From Hygrophila difformis (lineage: Eukaryota > Streptophyta > Magnoliopsida > Lamiales > Acanthaceae), in NCBI GenBank assembly GCA_030278955.1, contig JAOANR010000014.1, forward strand, positions 40,995,453 to 41,059,452: a stretch of 64,000 bases of DNA. The letters run 5' to 3'. How positions within the stretch are numbered: the first letter of the stretch is position 1; each line of letters opens with the position of its first letter. This document shows, one piece after another, positions 44,044 to 55,207 of this stretch. The notes beneath the pieces are model-generated. The model was not told where the DNA came from. It did no database searches and worked only from the letters and a program-made list of their open reading frames with translations. Both the position numbers and the translations under genes were made by a program.

Positions 44044-46548
44044 TGTAATACCCGAGAATTTTGCAACATAAAACCAATAACTAAATAAATAAAACAATAA
44101 TAAAATAAATACAATAAATAGATAAATTCAGCAAATAAATAAATAAAGATAAGGAAATGAGAAATGAGATTTAACTTAAAAAGGAATTAAAGGAATTTAA
44201 TTAAATAAAAAGAATTATTAAAGGTAAATAAATTGTACACCGAAACCCGACACCAATGAACTCGAGAATTCAAATCCGAACATGCAATTAGACCCGAGTA
44301 AAAATTTAGAGAGAAAGTAGCAACACGAAGGTACCCCGGAAATCGGAATCCGGGAGCATAAACGGATAGAAGTCCGAAAGAGAGGAGGAAAAGCACGACG
44401 GATCGCACGACCCGCCCGGACCAAAGTCCAGGCGGCAGCCGCGCGGTGGCCGCGCGGTCAATGGGCAATGGGCGCGCCACGGCCGCGCCACCCCACAGAT
44501 TTGTTTGGTGCGAGATTTACTCGCCCGAATCCAGATTTTCCGACTTCGGTTGAACACCATTCGGCTCAAGACCCTTAGAGGCAGACCTTGGACGCCATAG
44601 GTCTTATTTACCTATAAATAAGCCCTCTTGAAAGCTCCGAACACTTTTCCAAAACCCTACAACTCTCTATACGTCGAAAACCCTAATTCCGGAGTCGTCG
44701 GAGGCACGAAACCAAGGCAAGGACTGCGTGGACGAAATTTTGAAGATCTCTAATGTCGTGGTAAGCTTCGATTCGATCCTTGTTCCATATACAATTCGAA
44801 AACGAATCCTAACCTTCTTCTTTTTCTTTCTACGCCCCGAATCGGATCTAGAACGTAGAACCCGACGAACGAAGAGGATAGACGGAGGACTGGAAGCCAC
44901 GCCTTCGAAATAGACGATCCCGGATATCTACAAATCTGTAAGTTAATACTTACATGGTTTTGGGAGTAACTAAAACATTCAAACCTAAAAGTTCAAACAA
45001 ATCTTTCGTAAATCTGCCAATGTATGTTTTTACCGGCGCAACAGTTTTGTCGAATTTTTCCGAACCTTAAAAAGACTTCAAATGGAAAAACTTAAAACAC
45101 AAAAAACGTTCCTAAGGCTTAGATCTATCTACTGTAAAATTTTCAGAATTTTTAGAGACGTTTTGATATTTGAAATCCACCCGAAACTGAACTGCTGAAA
45201 CTTGGATCTTGAATTTATTGACAGAACTTAGGTCCGATCTTGATCATGTTTTTGACATTAGTTCTAGGCCGATTTAGATCTTTGGCCAAACATGAAAGTT
45301 ATAGATAAATGTCTTAAGAAGGTCTTTGTAAAATTTCATTAAATTTGGAGTTGATTTGCTATGGTAGATCTTGATAATCTTGAACTGCTGTATACGAATT
45401 TCGGACAGATTAAGGTTATGACGAAAATTGATGTATTTGACCTATTTCGGTATCTCAGATTGAAAACGTTAAAACATGAAAGTTGTTCATCTCGATGTTT
45501 TGGAGTCAGTGGTAAAATTTCATAATTTTTGGAATTAAACTCGATTTTTAAAGAATTTTTGAGTAAACTGTGGTTGACCGAGTCAAATCTTGAAATCTTG
45601 TTGAAACGGTGAAACTAGTCTTTAAGGTTTAAACGAGTAGAAGACTCTTTGAAATAATCATATGAAATCTGGAAATTAGGAAATCCCCTTTACAAACTTG
45701 ATCCTTAAAATTAGGGGTGAGTGCTCTGCAGGGTGCCCTCCTAACGATTCACTTCGTGCCTATATGGACGATGGTGACCCGCGCGAAATATTTGAGATAT
45801 GCTGCCAAAACGGCATGAGATATATGGCCTACACTCTCGTGAATATCCTTATGGGTTTCCCGAGGCTCCGGAGTGGTACTGGGTATGGCAGATATGGCTG
45901 CGGCCGCCGGTTTCCGGCTAAACTTGTTGACATCGCGATGCTATCGTGAAACTTTGAAATACTAAATCTTGTGAGTAAATGGGGATAGTTAAATATTAAA
46001 TTGTTGTCTTTTAAATTATTAAATGCTTCATTTAAATTAATTATGGCTTTATTTAAATTATTTATGAATATTATCATGCTTTTATGTAAATATTAAGTTA
46101 ATTGCTTTTAAACCCTACGATCATGCATGTGTTAACTTACTCAGCAAGTTGTGCTGACTAAACCATTTTATTTTCCTTTTTCCTTACAGAGTATGTGGAA
46201 TGATCATGAGCACATTCATGCATGGGGGAACTATATTTTTGCAAACTTTATTATTTAAATTATTGCATTAGACATTAGAATAAACAGGCCTGCTTAACCC
46301 GTGGTTTGACCATGTTGGTCGTATTTACATTTCCGCTGCAATATTATATTTAAATACTATTTCCGCTGCGCTATGATATTATTATTTTCGAGACTATATT
46401 GTATGGGTTGTTTGCAAATGCTTTAAATATTTTTAAACACTGAAATACCTAGCCTTGCATCTCTTTAGTAAGCCGGAGAAACCGTGTCTTACTAGGGAGG
46501 TGTGGCGGTGACATCCCGACCTGGGTGACCAAAAACCGGGGTGTTACA
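44044..46548 (+). repeat. 5' LTR of the plus-strand chromovirus
   Basis: It runs from TGTAATACCCGAG to GGTGTTACA (2505 bp). The TATA box CCTATAAATA is at 44611-44620, preceded by a GC-rich GCCGCGCGG-type stretch (44435-44490). The matching features are in the 3' LTR. Short ORFs inside are LTR sequence, not genes. Confidence 0.9.
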
Positions 46549-46551
46549 TGT

Positions 46552-46563
46552 TGGTATCAGAGC
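46552..46563 (+). other. Primer-binding site (initiator-Met tRNA)
   Basis: TGGTATCAGAGC lies three bases after the 5' LTR end. Confidence 0.9.
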
Positions 46564-46776
46564 CCGGCAATTTTTAAACTATTATTTTTTAAACCATTAT
46601 TATTTTTAAACTACTATTAGTACTCTGACTATTATTTTAAATTTTAAAGTATTATTTCCATGGAGAAATTTTTATTTTAAAACCCATGGAAAAATATATA
46701 AAGTGCATTAAATTATTTTTGGGGGGAAGTCATCATTTGCATTTGCATATTGCATCTCTTTTATGTAGAGAACTTA

Positions 46777-46914
46777 GAATCTTGGTGAATTTCAACTTAT
46801 AATCTTGGCGAATTTCAACTTAGAATCTTGGCGAATTTCAATTTAGGATCTTGGCGAATTTCAACTTAGAATCTTGGCGAAGTTTAACCTAGAATCTTGG
46901 CGAATATTAACTTA
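46777..46914 (+). repeat. 23-bp tandem repeat (6 copies) in retroelement leader
   Basis: The unit is GAATCTTGGCGAATTTC plus AACTTA, repeated six times with a few substitutions, directly before the pre-gag ORF. It would lie in the 5' untranslated leader of the genomic RNA. Confidence 0.9.
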
Positions 46915-46933
46915 GATCTTTTGCTTGCGCTAG

Positions 46934-47269
46934 ATGACTAGTCAAGATATGATGCAGTTGATGATCAAAATGATGAACGTTCATCTTGATTCCTAACAAA
47001 CCATAGAACAAATGAAATACCGTATGGCTCAATTGGAGGCCAATTTGCACCACATGGGCAACTTGAGAGAGACGGATCATCACCGCATAAACCAACTAGA
47101 ACGCCAAGTCCAAACCCTCACTACACAAAACCTAATACTGAAGGAACACATCGATGCTCATGGGCAAGACTTGAACACTATCTTTGACGATCTACTGCCG
47201 CCAAGTTCGGAGGAGGAAGACCCGGAAGAGGATCCCGCTACCCCACCGGAGGATGTCTTGAGACGCTAG
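46934..47269 (+). CDS. Pre-gag coiled-coil ORF of the plus-strand chromovirus
   Basis: The frame opens at ATG 46934 (MTSQDMMQLMIKMMNVHLDS), meets a TAA at 46994-46996 and continues in frame to a TAG at 47267-47269; an internal Met at 47012 gives 85 aa. The middle has heptad spacing (INQLERQVQTLTTQNLILKE) and the tail is strongly acidic (SSEEEDPEEDPATPPED). It is separated from gag by about 315 bp. The same position holds small coiled-coil ORFs in two other Ty3 elements of the window. Function is not known to me. Confidence 0.65.
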
Positions 47270-47585
47270 GAATTCTACTTATAATAGATACTATTTTGCT
47301 AGGAAAATATTTCTACTTTTGTACTAAAATCTCGTTTAAGGAAATAAAATGCCCGATTTATTTATGATAAATCGAAAAAAAAATTTAATCCGGACATACC
47401 TGTCCGTACGACAGAAAAAAAATCGAAATTAAAATAAAATAACAAATTAAAATAAAACCCAAAAAGCGTACGGCGCTTCTTAGTTCGATCGAGCACCACG
47501 TGCGAAATTACGAAGCACATGCATATTTATAGAAATTGTTTAAACTATAGTTTCACAAGTCCTAATCCACCTTATTTGTACCAGA

Positions 47586-48158
47586 ATGGCACCCAGAGGA
47601 AGAACTCAACCCGCTCCCCAAACCACCACTGAAACACCTACTGAGACACCTCCTAATGTCACGGAACCGGCCCAACCTGTAGAGGAACAATCCCAAGGTG
47701 CGCAGGACGCCCCCGCACCGAACAATGTGGGCGATCGTCTTCGGACGATAGAGGAGGTTTTGATTGCGCTAGGGAACGCGCAAGTCAACCAGGGCCAAGC
47801 TGCGGCGGTACCTCCGCCCCAAGCTCGCCCAAACTACCTGGCTATGGTGAATCCCTACCAGCCACCCCACTATGCTGGTGAGGAGGATCCAGCTAAACTG
47901 GAGGAATGGATCCGGACCTTCGACAAGCTGCTGGGAGCAGTGAAATGTCCGGAAGGAGAGAGGGTGCATGTCGCTTCGTACTACTTGGGAGGCGAAGCGG
48001 ACGACTGGTAGCAGGCAACTCAAGCCAAGCTGACTGAAGATGACGAGCCCTACTCGTGGACGGAGATGATGGAACTACTCAGGGATCGATTCTATCCATT
48101 GAGTACTAAAGCTGCCATGTACGAAGAATTTCTATCACTGAAGCAAGGAGGCCAAACC
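47586..48158 (+). pseudogene. Gag, N-terminal part (plus chromovirus)
   Basis: It starts MAPRGRTQPAPQTTTETPTE, a Pro/Thr/Gln-rich head, then enters the capsid-like retrotransposon gag domain (YAGEEDPAKLEEWIRTFDKL, HVASYYLGGEADDW). A TAG at 48009-48011 replaces the second Trp of the usual DDWW. The frame then continues (ATQAKLTEDDEPYSWTEMME) up to the solo LTR at 48159. The reading frame resumes beyond the solo LTR at 50828. Confidence 0.88.
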
Positions 48159-50822
48159 TGTAACACCCCAGTTTTTGGTCACCCAGGTCGGGGTGTCACC
48201 GCCACACATCTCTAGCAAGACATGGTTTCTCCGAGCTCACTAAAGAGATGCAAGGCTATGGTTTTTCAGAATTTAAAACATTCAAACATCCCATTCATAT
48301 ATAATTTAAAAAAAATAGTACATCAAAGTTGCAGCGGAAAATAATATTTACATATGTATAATGCAGCGGAATTTAAATGTAGCCAACACGGCCAGAATCC
48401 GGGTTAAACAGGCCCGTTCATGCAAGATCTAGTCTAATACAATAATTTCAAATAATATATCTTCCCAAAATTCCCATGTATGCATATGACGATGCATAAT
48501 TCTTAACTCTGAAAGAAAAAGGAAAAACAAATATGGTTTGGTCAGCAAAAACTTGCTGAGTAAGTTAATACAAACATGATTAAGGGGTTTCAAAGCCGTT
48601 ATTTAGATTTTGAGAAAACATGTACACAACACCATATCATTTAACTTATTTATCTAACAATAATTAAATGGCATAATTTAAAAGATAGAGATTTCATAAG
48701 ATCATAAATATAACTTGCAAAGTAATGTAACGGTAGGACATAATTTAAAAGCATAATCTAAAAGGAACAATTTTCGAGTCTTCTAGTTTCATATCTCATG
48801 TCTCATGTTTCAAGTTTATATCTCAATTGCCATTCGGCAAGCTTTATTTATCAATTGCCTTCCGGCAAGCAATATATCTCAATTGCCTTTCGGCAAGCAT
48901 TATATTTCAATTGCCTTTCGGCAAGCATTATATCTCAATTGCCTTTCGGCAAGCATTATATCTCAATTGCCTTTCGGCAAGCATTATATCTCAATTGCCT
49001 TTCGGCAAGCATTATGTTTCATGTGTATTTTATTTCAAGGAATTCCCAATTATTTAAACCTTAAAGGCTAATTTCATGTTTCGACAAGATTTCAAGATTT
49101 GACTTCCGGTAAACCACTGTTTACTCTAAAATTTGTCTAAATTCAGATTTAATTCCAAAAATTCCGAAATTTCACCACTGACTCAGAAACGTCGAGATGA
49201 ACAACTTTCGTGTTTTAACTTTTTCAATCCGAGATACCCAAACATGTCAAAAATGCCAATTTTCGCAGAAACACAAATCTGTCCGAATTTTATATGTCAC
49301 AGTTTAAAGATATCGAGTTCTACCATAGCAAATCAACTCCAAATTTTACGAAATTTTACAGAGACCATCGACGTTTATCTACAACTTTCATGTTTGGCAA
49401 AAGATCTAAATCGGCCTAGAATCCTAGTCAAAAACGTCATCAAGTTCTGACCTAAGTTCCGTCAAGAATTTCAAGATCCACATCCTAGCAGTTCGGTTTC
49501 GGGTGGATTTCATATATCAAATCATCACGAAAAATTCTGAAATTTTACGGAGGTGTTTTTAACGTATAGATCTACAACTCTTATGTTCAACGCCAAGCCT
49601 AGATCGGTCTAGATCTAAGGTAGAAATCACCAACAAGTTCGAACTAAAGTTCTGTCACCGTTTCAAGATCTAAACCAAAGGTAGGTCTGTTCGTGGTCGT
49701 TTTCGGATACCAAAACACGATGAAAAATTATGAAAATTTTACAGTAGATAGATCTATGTCTTAGGAACGTTTTTCGTGTTTTAAGTTTTTCCGTTTGAAG
49801 TCGTTTTAAGGTTCGGAAAAATTAGACAACACTGTTGCACCGTTAAAAGATTTACGTTGGCAGATTTCATGTCCTTGATTCGAATATTTAAATCTAACGT
49901 ATTTTAATTTCGCCCAAAACCATGTAAGAGTTAACTTACTGATCTATGGATGTCTCGGCTCGATGATTCGAAGGCGTGGCTTCCACGTTCCTTGTTCTCC
50001 CTCCGAGATCCTTCGTTTTTCCTCAACGCGTCCGGATCGGGGTTTAGAATAGAAAAGAGGTTTAATTAGGATTCGTTTCCGAATCTTGAATGGAAAGGAA
50101 TGAACAAGATCTTACCACGACGCTGGAGATCTCAGAATTTTTGTCCAACCGGTGTTCGCCTTGGTTTCGTGCCTCCGACGACTCCGGAATTAGGGTTTCG
50201 AATGTATAGAGAGAGTTGTAGGTTTTGTAAAAGTGTTCGGGGCTTCCAAGGGGGTTTATTTATAGATAGCTAAGACCTAGGGCGTCCAAGATCTGACCCT
50301 AAGGGTCTTGAGTCGAAAGATGTTCAACCGAATGTCGAAATCCGGAATCGGGCGAGAAAATCGCGGAACGCCGCAACTGCTCTGCCGGCGCGCTCATGGC
50401 GCGGTTTTCCCTTTGGGGCCGCGCGGCGACCGCGCCATCCTGGCCTGGACTTCGGTCTGGGTCGGGTCGTGCGATCCGTCGGGTCTTTCCTCCTCTCTTT
50501 CGGACTTCTATCCCTCTATGTTCTTAGACTCCGATTTCCGGGCTATCTTCGGGCTCCGATTTCCTATCTTAATTCTATACGGACCTAAATTTATATTTGG
50601 ACTCGAGTTATTGAGTCCATCGGTGTTGGGTTTCCGTGTAACCATTTATTCGATTAAATTGTCTTCGGCTTCCCGGGTTCTCGAAACTTTGATTCCTTTT
50701 CAATTTAATTTCCATTTCTCATTTCCTTATCTTTATTTATTTATTTACTGTAGTTATTTTATTTATTGTTTATTTATTTAATTATTATTTTATTTTATGT
50801 TGGAAAATTCTCGGGTATTACA
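48159..50822 (-). mobile_element. Solo LTR of a related chromovirus, inserted in gag
   Basis: The 2664-bp sequence runs from TGTAACACCCCAG to GGGTATTACA (minus orientation), flanked by a perfect 5-bp duplication AAACC (48154-48158, 50823-50827). There is no internal retroelement sequence, so it is a product of LTR-LTR recombination. Its TATA-like CTATAAATAAA (minus strand, about 50256-50266) and GCCTCCGACGACTCCGG string match the plus element's LTR design, but overall similarity is moderate, so it is a sister family. Gag reading is continuous across it when ignored. Confidence 0.93.
48824..49019. repeat. 28-bp tandem repeat (7 copies) with TTGCC-GGCAA hairpins
   Basis: Copies begin at about 48824, 48852, 48880, 48908, 48936, 48964 and 48992. 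Each contains CAATTGCCTTTCGGCAAGCA, a 5-bp stem TTGCC/GGCAA around TTTC. The later copies are identical and the first two are variant. It lies in the U5 side of the solo LTR. The overlapping ORFs it creates (48798-49071) are artefacts. Confidence 0.92.
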
Positions 50823-51739
50823 AAACCGTACACGAGTACTACACTCGATTCAAGGAGTTGGTGAGGTTCGCACCAAGACTCGTACCCACGGATGCAGAGA
50901 AAGCACAGAAGTTCGAGATGAGACTGAACCTGTCTGTTCGCGAGGTGATCGCGGGGGTACACTACCCCGATTTGCAAGCTGTGTACGACCGCGCTGTGGC
51001 AGTAGCGCGTGTGCAGCAACTGAAGAGAAGGGTGAGTGGGGAGTCCAGCAGGGGTCCCCAAGACAAGAGAAACCGGGACTCGAGAAGCGAGAGCAACACT
51101 GGAAGGAACGAGCAGCGGACAGGGTCGAATAGGCCACAACAAAACAACAATGGGAGGAGGTTCAACCAAGAAGATCCGGTACCACCTTGCCCAAGATGTG
51201 GACGACCCCATCTGGCGAGAGGGTGCCCTCAACAGGGCGCCTGCTTCCGATGTGTTCGAATGGGTCACACACGTCGGGAGTGCCGAACTAGGCTTGAAAA
51301 CATAACGAAAAGAGAGGACTTGGTCACGGGGCAGGAACAGCCTCAGAACCAAAATGGGCGGAACGGAAATAACCAGGGGTATAGACCCCCTCAAAACCAA
51401 TTTAGGCCGCCGAATCAGAACCAGAACCAACGACCCCTGCCACTGCAGAATCAAAACCAACAGCAAAATCATCAGCAGAATGCGAATCAGCAGGGCAACC
51501 AAGGACGCCCTGTGGGGAGGCTCAATGTGGTTAACCAAGCGGACGTGCCTGCACAAGGAGAAGTGATGGCAGGTACATTTCATGTTTTGAATACACCCCT
51601 TAGAGTTCTATTTGATTCTGGAGCTAGTTGCTCAATCATAGCATCAAGGATAGTGCCTGAGTTAGATCTACCTAAGTGCGAGAGAGTTAGCTTAGGAATT
51701 CAATTGCCTTCTGGAGAAGTAGTATCTTGCTCTAAATGA
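50823..51739 (+). pseudogene. Gag C-terminal part and protease start (plus chromovirus)
   Basis: The capsid-like domain resumes (EYYTRFKELVRFAPRLVPTD) and ends in a Gln/Asn-rich linker with a CCHC zinc knuckle CFRCVRMGHTRREC (C-x2-C-x4-H-x4-C) preceded by CPRCGRPHLARGC. The aspartic protease active site LFDSGASCS follows (Asp-Ser-Gly). A TGA at 51737-51739 stands where Trp is expected after CSK, and the same frame continues on the other side. Confidence 0.88.
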
Positions 51740-53089
51740 TATAACGGAATTCCTATAGTGATAAAGAACGTAGAATTCTTCGCGAACTTAGTAGAATTTA
51801 ACTTAAGAGACTTTGACATCATACTGGGGATGGATTGGTTATCCCAGTATAAGGCGGTGATCGAATGCCAAAAACAAAAGATCACCTTGTCAAAAAGTAG
51901 GGGAAAGAGAGTTATCTTTTACTCTCAGCCCCCTAGGAAGAGTAACAAAATCGTTAGTGCACTTAAACTAAGTAACTTGATGCGTAAGGGGTATGAGCTA
52001 TATGCGTGCTACGTGCACAACCTTGAGGCGGAAGAGAACAAGGTTGATAGCATACCAGTGGTAAGAGAATACCCGGATGTGTTTCCTGAAGACATCCCGG
52101 GAATGCCACCTGAGAGAGATCTTGAGTTCACTATAGATCTCATTCCGGGCACAGAGCCTGTCTCAAAAGCTCTGTACCGGATGGCACCACTGGAAATGAA
52201 GAAGTTAAAAGACCAACTTGAGGAGCTGTTAGGAAAGGGGTATATAAGGCCGAGTACTTCCCCCTGGGGAGCACCGGTGTTATTTGTTAAGAAGAAAGAC
52301 AGAGGATTACGTCTTTGCATAGATTATCGAGGATTGAACCAAGTGACTATCAAGAATAAATACCCTTTGCCGAGAATCGAGGATCTATTTGATCAACTGA
52401 AGGGAGCTTCAGTATTCTCGAAGATCGACTTACGATCTGGGTATCACCAGTTGAGAATTGCCGAGAAAGACATTCCGAAGACGGCGTTTCGAACTCGACA
52501 TGGTCACTACGAGTTCACAGTGTTATCCTTTGAGTTAACAAATGCTCCGGCAATGTTCATGAACCTCATGAACAATGTATTTCCAGAGCTGTTAGATCAG
52601 TGTGTAGTGGTGTTCATTGATGACATCCTGATCTACTCGAAAACGAGGAGGAGCATGCCCAACACTTGCACCAAGTGTTAGGGACCTTGCGAAAGAATCA
52701 GCTATACGGCAAATTGTCCAAATGCGACTTTTGGTTGAAGGAGGTAGCATTTCTTGGACATATAGTATCCGCTGATGGAGTTTCAGTGGATCCGGCAAAA
52801 GTCTCTGCCGTAACTGAATTGGCAACTCCAAAGAGCCAAACCGAGATAAGGAGTTTCCTTGGATTACCCGGGTACTATAAGACGGTTCGTGAAGGATTTT
52901 TCAAAAATCGCACGATCTTTGACCCAGCTACGGAAGAAGGGAGTAAAGTACATGTGGACAGAGGCTTGTGAGACAGCGTTTCAAGAGCTGAAGAAACGAC
53001 TCACAACCACACCCGTATTAACACTACCATAAGAGAATGGTGACTTCGAAGTTTATAGCGATGCTTCGAAGGAAGGTTTAGGTTGTGTC
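51740..53089 (+). pseudogene. Protease end and reverse transcriptase (plus chromovirus)
   Basis: Protease sequence ends near [18 protein letters not shown] motifs follow: [54 protein letters not shown] and the catalytic FIDDIL box. A one-base loss near 52650 shifts the frame (ORF stops at 52681) and the next frame carries [21 protein letters not shown] second shift near 52885 and a TAA at 53030-53032 precede the RNase H start ([16 protein letters not shown]). RT copies the element RNA. This copy is inactive. Confidence 0.9.
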
Positions 53090-54979
53090 TTGATGCAAGA
53101 CTCGAGAGTCGTAGCGTATGCATCACGCCAACTGAAACCTCACGAGGAGAATTATCCGACACATGACTTGGAGTTGGCAGCGATTTTTTTCGCTCTAAAG
53201 ATATGGAGACATTATCTTTATGGGCGGAAGTGTCGAATGTTCACCGACCACAAGAGCTTGAAATATATATTCACTCAGAAGGAGTTGAATTTGAGACAGC
53301 GAAGGTTGTTGGAACTTATTAAGGACTACGATTTGGAGATAGCCTACCACGAGGGGAAGGCGAATGTGGTAGCCGATGCCCTAGGTCGGAAAACCCAACA
53401 CGTGACGAACTCGTTGGTAATTCCGCCGGCATTGTACAAGGAGTTGGCAAGATTGGAGTTGGAACTTGTGCATCCTGGCACAGTGGGTGAAACGATCAAC
53501 GCAATGGTCGTAGAAACTCCAATATTGGACGAGATTAAGCTCGCCCAACCGGGCGACGCGAAACTCAAGAAGATAAATGGGTATATTGCCGAAGGAAAGG
53601 CAATAGGATTTGCTGTCCACGAGGATGGAAGCATTCGTTTCAAAGGGAGATGGTGCGTGCCCCTTAAATGTGCCGAGTTGAAGCGAAGGTTGATGGAGGA
53701 AGGGCACAACACGCCATATTCAGTGCATCCCGGAGGCGACAAACTTTACAAAGATCTGAAGAAGATCTATTGGTGGCCGGGAATGAAGAAGGAAGTGGCA
53801 GACTTCGTGGCGAAATGTCTCACCTGCCAAAAGGTTAAGGCAGTGCGACATAAACCCTTAGGACTGATGCAACCACTAGAGATTCCAAGTTGGAAGTGGG
53901 ATAGCATCTCAATGGATTTTGTCTCGGGATTACCCCGATCACCTAAAGGCATGAACAAGATTTGGGTGATTGTGGATAGGCTAACGAAGACAGCCATATT
54001 TATCCCGATGAAGGATACGTGGACTATGGACCAATTGGCCCGAGCCTACGTTGATAATGTAGTACGACGACATGGAGTACCACATGACATCATTTCCGAC
54101 AGAGACAGTAGATTTGTCTCTCACTTTTGGACAGAGTTACAAAAAGCTCTCGGTACTCAAATCAAAATGAGCACCGCATTCCACCCGATGACGGATGGTC
54201 AAACCGAGAGAACAATCCAAACACTAGAAGACAAGCTGAGAGCATGCGTGTTGGAATTTAAGGGAAATTGGGAACCCCATTTATCCTTAATCGAATTTTC
54301 TTATAATAATAGCTACCATGCTAGCATTGGCATGGCACCTTTCGAGGCATTGTATGGACGAAAGTGCCGAAGCCCGTTGAGCTGGGAAGAAAACGATAAG
54401 TCGGTGGTAGTGGGACCACAACTTATCGAAGACATGGCTCAACAAATCAAAGTAATTCAAGGAAAAATGAAAGCCGCTCAAGACCGTCAGAAGAGTTACG
54501 CTGACATGAGACGACGAGACCTAGAATTTCAAGTGGGAGATAGGGTCATGCTAAAGATATCACCCATGAAGGGGGTGATGCGCTTTGGCAAACGAGGAAA
54601 GTTGAGTCCTCGATATATAGGACCTTACGAGATTCTAGAACGAGTCGGAAATTTAGCCTACCGACTAGCTTTACCGCCACAATTAGATCGAGTTCATAAT
54701 GTCTTCCATGTCTCAAAACTAAAGAAGTATGTGCCGGACCCGACACATGTACTTCAACCGGAGATAATTGAACTCGATGAGGATTTGACTTACGAAGAAG
54801 TCCCAGTACGAATTCTAGACACTAAGGAGCGAGTAACGAGGAAGAAAACCGTCAAAATGATCAAGGTCCTTTGGTTGAACCACGAAAGTGAGACGGCAAC
54901 TTGGGAGGTAGAATCCGACATGAGAGAACGCTACCCGACACTATTCCAAACCGACACCGACACAGTTATGGGGACATAA
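53090..54979 (+). CDS. RNase H-integrase-chromodomain part of pol (longest intact frame)
   Basis: This 629-codon frame is uninterrupted. It contains RNase H ([20 protein letters not shown], residues 52-71), the integrase zinc finger H206, H213, C243, C246, and the catalytic triad D276 (SMDF), D337 (SDRD) and E373 (GQTER), with the canonical 35 residues between the second Asp and Glu. The integrase C-terminal part ([20 protein letters not shown]) and a chromodomain-like end ([29 protein letters not shown]) follow. In intact chromoviruses this region integrates the cDNA and the chromodomain steers it to marked chromatin. The upstream part of the same polyprotein is broken, so expression as a functional pol is unlikely. 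Confidence 0.92.
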   Translation: MMQDSRVVAYASRQLKPHEENYPTHDLELAAIFFALKIWRHYLYGRKCRMFTDHKSLKYIFTQKELNLRQRRLLELIKDYDLEIAYHEGKANVVADALGRKTQHVTNSLVIPPALYKELARLELELVHPGTVGETINAMVVETPILDEIKLAQPGDAKLKKINGYIAEGKAIGFAVHEDGSIRFKGRWCVPLKCAELKRRLMEEGHNTPYSVHPGGDKLYKDLKKIYWWPGMKKEVADFVAKCLTCQKVKAVRHKPLGLMQPLEIPSWKWDSISMDFVSGLPRSPKGMNKIWVIVDRLTKTAIFIPMKDTWTMDQLARAYVDNVVRRHGVPHDIISDRDSRFVSHFWTELQKALGTQIKMSTAFHPMTDGQTERTIQTLEDKLRACVLEFKGNWEPHLSLIEFSYNNSYHASIGMAPFEALYGRKCRSPLSWEENDKSVVVGPQLIEDMAQQIKVIQGKMKAAQDRQKSYADMRRRDLEFQVGDRVMLKISPMKGVMRFGKRGKLSPRYIGPYEILERVGNLAYRLALPPQLDRVHNVFHVSKLKKYVPDPTHVLQPEIIELDEDLTYEEVPVRILDTKERVTRKKTVKMIKVLWLNHESETATWEVESDMRERYPTLFQTDTDTVMGT

Positions 54980-55207
54980 CTGCAATCTTAAGGGGGAGAG
55001 GATGTCATACCATCCATTTTTCATGCATTTTTGTACACAAACAATTTTGAACTACGTTATGGCTTGATCCCTTCACAGGGTACGTAGACAGCTTAGAAGT
55101 TTAATTCTAAGTTCAGTCACAAAATAATAAAACAAACAAAAGACCTTAGCACGAGAAAAACCGAAACACAATTTCGAGGACGAAGTTGATTCTTAAGGAG
55201 GGTAGAC
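54980..55207 (+). other. 3' untranslated region and polypurine tract of the plus chromovirus
   Basis: The sequence after the pol stop includes AAGGGGGAGAGGATG (54991-55005) and ends TTCTTAAGGAGGGTAGAC at the LTR boundary. Either purine run may prime plus-strand synthesis. The second adjoins the LTR. Confidence 0.75.

Noticed and set aside
44187..44913. ORFs in the 5' LTR, repeated in the 3' LTR at 55351-56053
   Set aside because: They occur in both LTR copies with frame differences, overlap the LTR promoter, and have no domain.
46552..46563. tRNA-Met-like match
   Set aside because: Only 12 bases matching the tRNA 3' end, adjacent to an LTR: a primer-binding site, not a tRNA gene. The same applies at 19731 and 43272.
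48798..49071. Three overlapping repeat ORFs (FRQALYLNCLSAS-type)
   Set aside because: They translate a 28-bp repeat that shifts phase each copy, so every frame looks repetitive. Not a protein.
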